NCBI GenBank assembly: GCA_019057385.1
Contig: JAHQJS010000006.1
Span: forward strand, 248,001-312,000
DNA length: 64,000 bases
From: Candidatus Borrarchaeum weybense
Lineage (GTDB): Archaea > Asgardarchaeota > Sifarchaeia > Borrarchaeales > Borrarchaeaceae
Direction of reading: 5' to 3'
Shown: positions 36,370-44,726 of the stretch, in pieces
How positions within the stretch are numbered: the stretch's first letter is position 1
Layout: each line of letters begins with the position of its first letter
Position numbers and translations under genes: made by a program
Notes under the pieces: model-generated
What the model was told of the DNA's origin: nothing
The model's database searches: none
Seen by the model: the letters and a program-made list of their open reading frames with translations, nothing else

Positions 36370-36735
36370 AATGTTCACAACCATGACCTCTCTGACGCAA
36401 GCCTATCCACTGAAACTCCTACAGGATACCATCTTACGCCACCAACTTGACTTGTTACTTGATTTGGCTAGCGATGTGGGGCAAAAGGGGAGAAGGTCAG
36501 CGATCCAAGAGCTCGTCAAATTATAAAAAGCGGTAGGTTCTTTTACTGTGGCGCGTGTAGTTATTTGGCAGACCGCTATTATATTGCCTCTCTTAACATC
36601 TATCGTGTGTATCAAGAACTGCAGAAAAAAACCTATAGTTTAAAACACTCAAGGCCTGTTCCCTATATGGCGCCAGGTAATCCGCTCAACCGTCCTAGCG
36701 GGGACTCCACTTCATTGATCGTGGGTGGATAGACA
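36370..36735 (+). pseudogene. Degraded TnpB C-terminus (IS200/IS605 relic)
   Basis: Plus-strand fragments read FYCGACSYLADRYYIASLNIYRVYQELQKK then HSRPVPYM and NRPSGDST. This matches the TnpB zinc-finger and RuvC-III end (C-x-x-C-G ... DRDxNASxNI), with the DRD altered to DRY. The preceding MTSLTQAYPLKLLQ piece is followed by a stop and a frame change, and most of the gene is missing. Flanking repeats (agacattctataagagatgtct near 36731) may be its right-end hairpin. The 36128-36369 stretch before it contains nothing else I recognise. Confidence 0.7.
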
Positions 36736-36843
36736 TTCTATAAGAGATGTCTATTATGAAAGGAACGGTCGGTCTTATATTCTAATGAATATAAAAGCCA
36801 ACCTTATTAATTTGTACATAATCTAAGTCGTTAACTGTTGTAT

Positions 36844-37145
36844 ATGAGCTACCTCGTGCGAAAGCATTGAGGCTTCCTGCTTCTACGACAGACTCGATCC
36901 CCTGGCGGGTTACGGAGGTCTTATCTCCACAGGCTTAACATCCCTACGCTCCGTAGGTACTACTACGATGTTAATGCAATCAGAGTATGCACCTTGTCTC
37001 AAATGTGCGTATTATCCCTCCAATTGCCTTTGATATCTTCGTAACACCACCTATATAATATTAGGGAGCCCCCTCTATAAGTGATGAAAGTGAACCCATA
37101 CTCACTATCGCAATTCATCACCACGCTGAAGCGGTGGTGCATTCT
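36844..37145 (-). mobile_element. Internally deleted IS200/IS605 copy related to the 57.9-kb TnpB element
   Basis: On the minus strand this reads the same left-end hairpin as the intact element (CCACCGCTTCAGCGTGGTG, 37119-37139) and a tnpB fragment resembling GGAGGGATCATACGCACACTTGAGG. It then reads the tnpB 3' end (GTAGGGATGTTAAGCCTGTGGAGA) and the right end GAAGCAGGAAGCCTCAxTGC..GAGGTAG. About 1.1 kb of the gene is deleted, leaving both ends, which makes it a MITE-like derivative that could once have been mobilised in trans. Confidence 0.8.
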
Positions 37146-37210
37146 TGCTTAGCGACTCGTAAAATTCTTAGATATCTAAAGAAGTAAGAGAAACAAAAAG
37201 AGGTTTGAAA

Positions 37211-37852
37211 ATGTTTTGGTATTGGGAACTTGTTATTGGTATCTTAACAATAGCCTTAATGACTTTTATAGAGATCAAGAGTCAAAAGATTGACAATGGA
37301 AAAAACATAAAGTGGATCAAAGAGCGTTTCACTTGGATCTTAACATTGTTACTATTCGGATTGGCTATTTGTTTTACTGCAACAATCCTTTTAACAGAAA
37401 CGTATGCAAACAGCGGTAAAAATGTTCCTGTCCCTGTTATTCTACAGTTGCTTCAATTTTCATCATGGGATGCTGTTCATTCATTTCTGACCGATAATTT
37501 TCTTGGCCTTTTTTGTATATTTGTAATCCCAATGTTATTTTTTAGAGAAGTTGGCTTATGGAAAAGTATACAGATTGCTCTTTTAACTACCTCAATAGCA
37601 TATTTTATACCCGTGATTACTGAACACTATTGGTTTTTTATTCATGATTTGATGGGTTTTAGAGAATTTGGGGACTTGTATGAAAATGGTGCTCCTGCTT
37701 GGTTTTCAAATCGGATAATAGCTGGAATTTCGATAATCATAGCATTTTTCATATCACGAGCTCAACTTCCCGAGCAAGAAAGGTTGTTCAATTTCCATTT
37801 TTTTAAAAGAAAATTGGACTATTTGAAGTCAGTCTACAAAAATCTAAAATAA
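37211..37852 (+). CDS. Polytopic membrane protein of unknown function
   Basis: About 213 residues from the ATG that follows AAGAGGTTTGAAA; the track uses a TTG two codons earlier. Six hydrophobic helices are visible (for example FTWILTLLLFGLAICFTATILL). The loops contain EHYWFFIHDLMGF and GAPAWFSNRI. The end is basic. I do not recognise the family. It sits 26 bp before an ABC ATPase and permease pair on the same strand and is probably part of that operon. Confidence 0.6.
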   Translation: MFWYWELVIGILTIALMTFIEIKSQKIDNGKNIKWIKERFTWILTLLLFGLAICFTATILLTETYANSGKNVPVPVILQLLQFSSWDAVHSFLTDNFLGLFCIFVIPMLFFREVGLWKSIQIALLTTSIAYFIPVITEHYWFFIHDLMGFREFGDLYENGAPAWFSNRIIAGISIIIAFFISRAQLPEQERLFNFHFFKRKLDYLKSVYKNLK

Positions 37853-37884
37853 CATGATTCTTCATATGCATCTAGAGATTGAAA

Positions 37885-38604
37885 ATGATAGAAACGCAGA
37901 ACCTCACTAAAAAGTTTGGAGATCAAACGGCGGTAAAGGAAATAAATTTATCCGTTCCTGAGGCATCAATTTATGGGTTCTTAGGTCAGAATGGAGCTGG
38001 CAAAACCACAACGATACGCATGCTTACAGGACTGATAAGACCCACAAGTGGTTTTGGTGCGATTTCGGGATTTGATATTGTAAAAGAATCTCTGTCAATC
38101 AGACGCATAACTGGAGTATTGCCCGAGGAGTTCAAGTTTTATCCTTCTCTTTCTGTTTTTCGGGCTCTTATGTATATAGGACGGTTGGATGGAATCAAAG
38201 AAAATTTGGAAGATAGTGTTTTGGAGGTAATAAAACTAACAGATTTATCAAAGTACAAACTCTCAAAAGTAGGTACTCTTTCAAGGGGACTAAATAGGCG
38301 ATTTGGTTTGGCACAATCCTTACTAAAAAGTCCTAAAGTCCTAATATTAGACGAGGCGACTTCAGGTCTTGACCCAATCGCCAGAAGAGAGACTCACACA
38401 TTATTAAAAACGTTAAATAAGGAAAAGGGCGTAACGGTCTTTTTTAGCACTCATATTTTGAGTGACGTTATTGAGTTGTGCGATAGATTCGGTGTATTAC
38501 GAGACGGAATTCTTGTAATAGAAGAAAACATGGATAATCTCGCAACAAAAGAAGAAACTAAACTTGAAGAAATGTTGCTAGATTATATGGGCGGATCTAG
38601 CTGA
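37885..38604 (+). CDS. ABC transporter ATP-binding protein
   Basis: About 239 residues from the ATG at MIETQNLTKKFG (the track TTG is two codons earlier). Walker A is GQNGAGKTTTIRML. The signature LSRGLNRRFGLAQSLL departs from LSGGQ. Walker B is KVLILDEATSGLDP, and the switch His lies in FFSTHILSD. It is the ABC-2 (exporter or multidrug/NatA-like) type. It pairs with the permease 3 bp downstream. The substrate is unknown. Confidence 0.92.
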   Translation: MIETQNLTKKFGDQTAVKEINLSVPEASIYGFLGQNGAGKTTTIRMLTGLIRPTSGFGAISGFDIVKESLSIRRITGVLPEEFKFYPSLSVFRALMYIGRLDGIKENLEDSVLEVIKLTDLSKYKLSKVGTLSRGLNRRFGLAQSLLKSPKVLILDEATSGLDPIARRETHTLLKTLNKEKGVTVFFSTHILSDVIELCDRFGVLRDGILVIEENMDNLATKEETKLEEMLLDYMGGSS

Positions 38605-38607
38605 ATA

Positions 38608-39351
38608 ATGCATGAATTGAAAATAAGGAGTATGAAACGCACTATGACGACATTTACAGTCATACGCACAGAATTTCAATTATACGCACAGAAAATCAGG
38701 TTTTTCCTTATTATTAGCTTCGTTGTGGCAATAACATCACTTGCTGGCATTATAGTAGAAATTGATGATCCCTTAAGACTTTTTATGCCTCAAGCCCTTG
38801 CTTATTATCTAGGTATTTTCATCGGACTGAGTGTGATTTCAGAAGATTATGAAAATAAAACATTGACGGCACTCGTTTTGAGAGCAATTCCTCGTCGCAC
38901 CATAATTATTGGAAAGTCAGTATCATTAGTTTTAATCTATACTATGATAACTATAATTTCTCTTATAGTTGCAGACATCATTTTTTTAGCTCTTAGCGGA
39001 AACCATTACAACGTAGTCCTACTTTTCAGGGCATTTGCTTCGAGTGTTCTTACTGCATTCATCATGATTTCTTTGACAGTTCTTGTTTCAAGTTATTTTC
39101 TCAAAATGGTTCCAACGGCAGTTGCATCCTTTGTGATCTTTCTCCTATTAATCTTGCTCTCTATTGGCGCCACATTTGCGCCAATTGTAGCATATTCTAG
39201 TCCCTTCTTCTATGTTACTGATTTAGGGACACCAATCCCGATGACCCCCCAAGAAATAATCATTTCAATTATTGGAGCATTGATCTATGCTGTAATCTTC
39301 TTAGGACTCGCAATACTATTTTTCGAAAAAAGAGAATTAGAAAATCTTTGA
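38608..39351 (+). CDS. ABC-2 type transporter permease
   Basis: 247 residues with six TM helices and the ABC-2 permease pattern: ISEDYENKTLTALVLRAIPRRTIIIGKSV in the first cytoplasmic segment, FASSVLTAFIMISLTVLVSSYF and PFFYVTDLG. It would form the membrane channel with the adjacent ATPase. A later internal ATG (MKRTMTTF) is also possible. A homodimer, or partnering with the upstream membrane protein, is plausible. Confidence 0.85.
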   Translation: MHELKIRSMKRTMTTFTVIRTEFQLYAQKIRFFLIISFVVAITSLAGIIVEIDDPLRLFMPQALAYYLGIFIGLSVISEDYENKTLTALVLRAIPRRTIIIGKSVSLVLIYTMITIISLIVADIIFLALSGNHYNVVLLFRAFASSVLTAFIMISLTVLVSSYFLKMVPTAVASFVIFLLLILLSIGATFAPIVAYSSPFFYVTDLGTPIPMTPQEIIISIIGALIYAVIFLGLAILFFEKRELENL

Positions 39352-39455
39352 AATTAATCCTTTCTCCCAAAAAAAACCCTATTTTGGCTCTTCAAACAAA
39401 CTTCGGGCAATTATCTTTAAAATATCTATTTTCTTAATGTTAAGAGGCGATCTTA

Positions 39456-40703
39456 TTGTATGATGTAGCAATCATCGGTGGAGGAATCGCAGGACTCACT
39501 GCAGCAACCCTTCTAAGTAAAAAGGGCTTTAATGTAGTCGTTCTTGAAAAGAGTACTAACTTAGGTGCTCATAATAAACTTCAAATGCAAGGTTTTCCAG
39601 CATTTGAAATTCCTACCCTTCCTATTCGTGTACCTTTGAAATATAAAGTTAAGAAAGCCCTTTTATGGACTCCAAGTCAGTCCGTAATTCCTTTTCACTT
39701 CGAAAAACCAATTTTATATTTACATTATCGAGGAGCAGAGCATTCAGTTGATACATTCCTGTATAAATTAGCTCTTAAGGCAGGTGCTAGCATAATAACA
39801 GCTTCAGAGGTTCGAAAACTAGGCTTTGGCAAAACAATAAATGAAATTACGACTTCTGGTGGTGCGAAGTATAAAGCTCGTTGTATACTCGCTGCAGATG
39901 GGGCTAGTAGTCGCACAAGAAGAATACTTAGAGTCGATGTGCTTGAGCCAAAGGGGATCGGTTATGGGGCGGTGATGGAAAACATCGATATAGAGCCAAT
40001 GGAGATCCATGGAGCCTTTTCCCAGAAAATCGCTCCCATGGGTTATAGTTATATTATAGGGCATTCGGATGAAACTGCGACTGTTGCAGTTTCAGCACGT
40101 CCAAACTATTTGGAATTGAAGTTAGGAGAATATTTTAAAAGGACATTAAAGTTCTTTCGACCAATCATAAAAAACGGTAAGAAGATTAACATATTTTCTG
40201 GGATTGTAACTTGTGGTAATGGAACTCAGACTCTTGTTCACAAAAATATTTTATTTATTGGCGAGGCAGGAGGGTTTCAAGACCCTACCTTGGGTTTTGG
40301 CATGGCGCCGTCTATGAGGTCTGCTGAAATTGCTGTAAAACTTATAGCGGATGCTTTAGCTACTGCGGATGACAGAACTATATATTTAAAGAAGCTAGAA
40401 CAGTACGATAAACTTGCTAAAATGAATTTAACAAAAAAAGAAATCAAATGGAAGTGGATTATGCGAAAAGAAATACTAGAAAAGATCTCAGATTACCAAC
40501 TAGATTCGCTTTTGCAAATGCTTCATGGAAAAGATAAACTAATAGAAAAAGCATTAACTTTAGGGCTCAAACAACTTTGGCCTTTTCTAATAACTACATT
40601 TTTCCTTCGGCCTTTTCTATTTGGTCATCTTATTAAATCAATGAAATCATTAGTCCACTTTAAAAAAAACACACTCATAAACACAGAAATGACCAACTTC
40701 TAA
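39456..40703 (+). CDS. Geranylgeranyl-reductase-like FAD oxidoreductase
   Basis: 415 residues from a TTG after AAGAGGCG. The N-terminal FAD-binding motif is AIIGGGIAGLTAATLLSKKGFNVVVLEK. The second motif is CILAADGASSRTRRIL, and the third is NILFIGEAGGFQDPTLGFGMAPSMRSAEIAV. Archaeal members of this family reduce the double bonds of geranylgeranyl lipid chains, or of dolichol, or are digeranylgeranylglycerophospholipid reductases. The C-terminal hydrophobic helix region (LWPFLITTFFLRPFLFG) suits membrane association. Substrate not proven. Confidence 0.78.
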   Translation: MYDVAIIGGGIAGLTAATLLSKKGFNVVVLEKSTNLGAHNKLQMQGFPAFEIPTLPIRVPLKYKVKKALLWTPSQSVIPFHFEKPILYLHYRGAEHSVDTFLYKLALKAGASIITASEVRKLGFGKTINEITTSGGAKYKARCILAADGASSRTRRILRVDVLEPKGIGYGAVMENIDIEPMEIHGAFSQKIAPMGYSYIIGHSDETATVAVSARPNYLELKLGEYFKRTLKFFRPIIKNGKKINIFSGIVTCGNGTQTLVHKNILFIGEAGGFQDPTLGFGMAPSMRSAEIAVKLIADALATADDRTIYLKKLEQYDKLAKMNLTKKEIKWKWIMRKEILEKISDYQLDSLLQMLHGKDKLIEKALTLGLKQLWPFLITTFFLRPFLFGHLIKSMKSLVHFKKNTLINTEMTNF

Positions 40704-40734
40704 TAATTTCTAGGTTGTTTCAGCAGAATTTCTG

Positions 40735-41496
40735 TTACAGCACATTGTTTGCATCTATAATTGTTATCCAAGCATATTCTCGCAACTTTGGAGCGATTCG
40801 AAGCAAAAAATTGTCGATATCGTCCAATATCTTTTGTAACGTTTCGTATAAAGCGGGCCATCTATAATGGAAGAAATAGGAAGCGCCTGAAAATAAAGCT
40901 AATTCTCTGTGACGGACATATCTGAAACAAGAATTAAAGGCATCGAGAGTTCGTGACAAGTTTAAAGGTTTTTCTGTAGGGCTTCTATCATAAGGATCCA
41001 GAATAGTTCTATTAATATTTGCCAATGGATTTTTATCGAGAGGCTCAATGAAAATCGCTCTTCCTGATGGAACAAGGCAAGATTTAATTTTCTTAATGCT
41101 TTCTTCTAAAGAATAGGTAGTTAGATGGTGTAGTACTGAACGACAAAGCACTATATCAAATTTTCCGGGTAATTGGTCTACATCAATGTTTGCAACGAGA
41201 AAATTTGTTTTATCTGAAACCTCCATTTCTTCAGAGAGAATCTTAGCCTTTTGTATTGAAATAGGTGAAATATCGACACCCATTACCTTGTATCCCATTT
41301 TTGCAAGAAGTATGCTATCAAATCCCAAACCACATCCAATGTCTAAAAGAGTCTTTCCGGTTAGCAAAGGTTTGATATACTTCCATGTGATTTCCTTAAG
41401 TCTTTTTGAGACCCCTAGTTTAAGTTCATCTTTATTAAATCTTTCGGCCACCGAATCTTGATACGCTCTTTCAGTCTCAGCGATTTTGCTAGTCAT
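40735..41496 (-). CDS. Class I SAM-dependent methyltransferase
   Basis: 253 residues. SAM-binding motif I is TLLDIGCGLGFDSILLAKMG, followed by VMGVDISPISI and motif IV-like DIVLCRSVLHHL. The C-terminal half (PYDRSPTEKPLNLSRTLDAF) resembles small-molecule and lipid/quinone methyltransferases. The substrate is unknown. It is convergent with the geranylgeranyl-reductase-like gene. Confidence 0.85.
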   Translation of the reverse strand: MTSKIAETERAYQDSVAERFNKDELKLGVSKRLKEITWKYIKPLLTGKTLLDIGCGLGFDSILLAKMGYKVMGVDISPISIQKAKILSEEMEVSDKTNFLVANIDVDQLPGKFDIVLCRSVLHHLTTYSLEESIKKIKSCLVPSGRAIFIEPLDKNPLANINRTILDPYDRSPTEKPLNLSRTLDAFNSCFRYVRHRELALFSGASYFFHYRWPALYETLQKILDDIDNFLLRIAPKLREYAWITIIDANNVL

Positions 41497-41779
41497 TTAT
41501 CTACTCACTACAATGACGCTATGAATTAGTTTTTTTAACTTATTAAGCGGATACTGATATGAGTAACTTGTTAGGCCTTAAATATATTTTAGATAACTAT
41601 AAAGTCTCTGGAAAGCTATTGAAGAAAAAACTCAACCCTAATAAGTGATTAAAAGTTAATAATAGGCACCGAAAGAATCTTAAAGGCAAGGATAGTTACA
41701 GCATAGAAGCCGTTTTAAGTGAAGTATTACAGAATTTGACTAACTATTTCATTTTATATGACAAATAACGAGGATTACT

Positions 41780-42748
41780 ATGCTTGAACTCATTCTAATC
41801 GGCGAAATCGCAGTTGCTTTCTTGCTAACTCTTATAATCACGCCTTATATAAACAAATTCTTAATTAGTAGAGGATATACCAGTAGAGACGTACATAAAA
41901 ATGAACCAACAGAGGTACCGACTTTTGGGGGGATTGCTCCAGTTATAGCAATTTTTGCAAGCCTTCTTATTCCCATTTTCTTTTTCGATCTACTAAATAT
42001 CCTCCAATTAATTGCTATTTTGTTTACAATTTCCTTGATTACGTTGATTGGCATTTTCGATGATTTAAAAACAATTCCGCAACTGCAAAAAACAATTTTT
42101 TGTGCCGCTGCAAGTATTCCGCTCTACTTTGTACTCCATGACACAAAATTAACATTACCCTTTCTAGGAACCTTGGATATAGGCTGGTTTTTCCTCATTC
42201 TTATCGCATTCACTGTAGTAGTCTCTTCTAATTTAACTAACATGCTTGCTGGATTCAATGGTCTTGAGGCTGGCCTTGGAATCATCACATCAGCAGCACT
42301 AGCCATAATTCTCACAATATCAGGACGAATATCGTTTCTAACGCTCTTGATTCCATTCACTGGTGCATTAATTGGCTTCATTTTTTATAATTGGTACCCT
42401 AGCAAGACTTTTCCTGGAGATACCCTTACATTAACGATAGGAACCGTTTTAGCGTGCGTTGCCCTTGTTTCTCAACTTACTTTCTACCTTGTTATCTTGT
42501 TTATTCCCTATATCATCGATTTTTTAATGAAAGCCACAGTCAAATTTCAAGGTCGCAAACTGTATGGCGATACAAAAATCAGAGCCGATGGAACTCTTAA
42601 ACCACCAAAATATCCTGCAGTAGCTCATGCCATCCTTAAATTCACCCCAATGACTGAAAAACAGTTAGTAAAAGCGCTCATTATAATAGAAATAGTATTT
42701 GCTCTCATTGCAATAAGTCTAGCATTACTTAGTTTTGTATTTTCTTAA
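41780..42748 (+). CDS. UDP-GlcNAc:polyprenyl-phosphate GlcNAc-1-phosphate transferase (Alg7/WecA-like)
   Basis: 322 residues with about ten TM helices. Family motifs: HKNEPTEVPTFGGIAPV near the N-terminus, LIGIFDDLKTIP, NMLAGFNGLEAGLG and WYPSKTFPGDTLTL. The last has D after FPG, as in the Alg7/AglH branch. It starts N-glycan or surface polysaccharide assembly by moving GlcNAc-1-P onto dolichyl phosphate. Together with the GT-C proteins and sugar-nucleotide enzymes in this window it outlines a glycosylation pathway. Its ATG follows AACGAGGAT. Confidence 0.88.
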   Translation: MLELILIGEIAVAFLLTLIITPYINKFLISRGYTSRDVHKNEPTEVPTFGGIAPVIAIFASLLIPIFFFDLLNILQLIAILFTISLITLIGIFDDLKTIPQLQKTIFCAAASIPLYFVLHDTKLTLPFLGTLDIGWFFLILIAFTVVVSSNLTNMLAGFNGLEAGLGIITSAALAIILTISGRISFLTLLIPFTGALIGFIFYNWYPSKTFPGDTLTLTIGTVLACVALVSQLTFYLVILFIPYIIDFLMKATVKFQGRKLYGDTKIRADGTLKPPKYPAVAHAILKFTPMTEKQLVKALIIIEIVFALIAISLALLSFVFS

Positions 42749-42817
42749 ATCTAAGAAATCTCTTTTATTTATGTAATTTAAACTGATTTGAGAAATAAGT
42801 GACTCGGAGGTTACAAA

Positions 42818-43630
42818 TTGGGAGAACAAAGAAAATTATGGAAAATAGGGCAAATAGATGCTATTGGTATCCGAAGCCCTCACGAAAAAGAATTACAAGA
42901 GTTTAGCAATTCAAAATATCCTTTATTTAAAGATTTGGCAATCGATAAGATGAGGGATTTTGTAGTTAATGATATCGGAGGAAAAATGAACAACATCGGT
43001 CTCGGTGAAGATTGGACAATTACCTTTGAAATATTCCCTCAGGTAAATATCCATATTTCTTATTCTTTCTTCGGTGATGAATTTGGTGATGAGATGGAAG
43101 CAGAGTTGAAATACTACTTTTCGGGAGAGCGAGTCCATTTAATTCCTGGTGAAGACCTTGTTGCATTTGTAGATATTTTGTTGGATTTTATTGAGAGAAT
43201 GATTAAGAATGAAGAACCTTTCGACAAGAATTTTGATGTAAAATCCAAAATGATGGAAAATGTCTTAACCCAAAGAAGTGAGCCTTTCAAATTTTTGAAG
43301 GACGAAGATCAAGAAAAATTGTCTACTTTTCTGGGCGCCAAAATACAAAAAACGTCTGATAGATGGTCGATCATACGAGAAGTATTTCCGAACATATTTA
43401 CTGAAATTGTCTGGAATACTAAAGAAGGTTTAGATATTGAATTCTCTGGTGAAAATCTCGCGAAAAAGATCAGTAGCGTCCATGCTGAATTTTTAGGAAT
43501 TTTTACAATTAACCAAATATTACGTTACATTACGCTGAATAACCTGGACAAGAACTTACCAGATATATGTTACACAATGTTTTCAAGATACTTCACTAAA
43601 CAAAAAAATTGGGATCACAGGAAAAAATGA
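42818..43630 (+). CDS. Hypothetical cytoplasmic protein (possibly DUF3786-like)
   Basis: 270 residues from a TTG after CGGAGG. No TM or signal. The middle section (WTITFEIFPQVNIHISYSFFGDEFGDEMEAELKYYFSGERVHLIPGEDLVAFVDILLDFI) has the look of DUF3786 domains, which often accompany corrinoid Fe-S or C1 proteins, but the match is uncertain. A second similar stretch (SDRWSIIREVFPNIFTEIVW) suggests an internal repeat. It is followed by a solo insertion-sequence right end. Confidence 0.5.
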   Translation: MGEQRKLWKIGQIDAIGIRSPHEKELQEFSNSKYPLFKDLAIDKMRDFVVNDIGGKMNNIGLGEDWTITFEIFPQVNIHISYSFFGDEFGDEMEAELKYYFSGERVHLIPGEDLVAFVDILLDFIERMIKNEEPFDKNFDVKSKMMENVLTQRSEPFKFLKDEDQEKLSTFLGAKIQKTSDRWSIIREVFPNIFTEIVWNTKEGLDIEFSGENLAKKISSVHAEFLGIFTINQILRYITLNNLDKNLPDICYTMFSRYFTKQKNWDHRKK

Positions 43631-43655
43631 CTTTTCCTTCACATCTCTCGCCTCT

Positions 43656-43689
43656 GGAAGCCCCTACTCTTTAGGGTGGGGTAATTGAC
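43656..43689 (+). repeat. Solo IS200/IS605 right-end hairpin
   Basis: ggaagcccctactctttagggtgggg-taattgac folds into a CCCC/GGGG-based hairpin. It mirrors the right end of the intact element at 55.8 kb (ggaagccaccctacttgcagggtgg-tagttcac). No tnpB is attached, so this is an isolated end, either a deletion remnant or a captured end. Confidence 0.6.
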
Positions 43690-43719
43690 TCTCATTCTGT
43701 TTTCACTTCTTTGAGTAAT

Positions 43720-44475
43720 CTACAAGACTGTTTTCGTTAATATTTCACGTACAGATAGGTATGCAGGAGAATCGTTAGGAAGTTCTAAGAGGGATTTTCC
43801 GACAAGATTGTATTCTTGAACAAGTGGATCGGTAGGGATTTGTCCCACAAGATTCAAACCATTTTTTTCAGCATATTGTTGAATATACTCTAGTGCTGAC
43901 TCGGTAACTCTATTCGCTACCAGATAGACCTCCCGAAATTCTATCTTCAATTTTTGTGAGAGTTCTTTGATTCTAAGTGCTGTTTGGAGTCCCATCTTGG
44001 AAGCGTCAGTTATTACATATAAATAATCCACATCGCGATCTGTTCTTCGTGCAATATGCTCTAAACCTGCAGGCATATCCATGAGTGCATATTCATAATT
44101 TCCAACATAATTATCAAGAATACTCGTAAGTGCAGTATTGATATAACAGAAACATCCTTCTCGCTCTAATGCCCCCATAACTAACAAATCAAAAGTATCG
44201 CCTTCATACAAGACTTCAAACAGTTGCGATTCTATGTGGGACTTTTTGTTAAAGTCGGGAGGCAACTGCGACATACGGTTCATTAAATCGAAACAAACAT
44301 CGCCTACTGTTTTTTGAACTGGTGTGTCCAGCAAATCTGGTATATTTGAGTCAGGATCTGCATCAACCACTAAAATGTTTTTTTTCCCTAGTTCGAGTAA
44401 CGCTTTCAAACTCAATGCCATAAAACTCGATTTGCCTGTTCCGCCTTTGCCAGATGATCCAATAACATAATTCAT
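43720..44475 (-). CDS. cooC: CooC-type nickel-insertion ATPase for CO dehydrogenase
   Basis: 251 residues. Deviant P-loop GSSGKGGTGKSSF, ADPDSNIPD (switch I), the cysteine pair GCFCYINTAL typical of CooC, and DMPAGLEHIARRTDRDVDYLYVITDAS. CooC dimers bind metal through the CxC-type motif and use ATP hydrolysis to mature Ni-CODH. This implies a CODH or CODH/ACS elsewhere in the genome, consistent with the H4MPT-linked methyltransferase in this window. It has a GGTGGTTT SD. Confidence 0.88.
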   Translation of the reverse strand: MNYVIGSSGKGGTGKSSFMALSLKALLELGKKNILVVDADPDSNIPDLLDTPVQKTVGDVCFDLMNRMSQLPPDFNKKSHIESQLFEVLYEGDTFDLLVMGALEREGCFCYINTALTSILDNYVGNYEYALMDMPAGLEHIARRTDRDVDYLYVITDASKMGLQTALRIKELSQKLKIEFREVYLVANRVTESALEYIQQYAEKNGLNLVGQIPTDPLVQEYNLVGKSLLELPNDSPAYLSVREILTKTVL

Positions 44476-44726
44476 TTTAAACCACCATGGAGACTCCTAA
44501 CAAAAAGGAGTGATAGTTGACTATCATCACCTCATCTACTCACAAAATGGGAATTAACTCTTAAAATCTTATTTATCGTAACAAGAAGAAGATAACAATG
44601 AACTCAATTTCCAAGAGTTTTCATTGTTTTCTATTTGATGTATCCATTTGATTAAGAAGATTTCTGGCATGTTTTTGGGTTATGTTATAACTGTAACTTT
44701 CTTTGAAAGCGGGGATTAGTAACTAT

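Noticed and set aside
36403-36615. 70-codon minus-strand ORF in the relic region
   Set aside because: Antisense to a decayed TnpB fragment.
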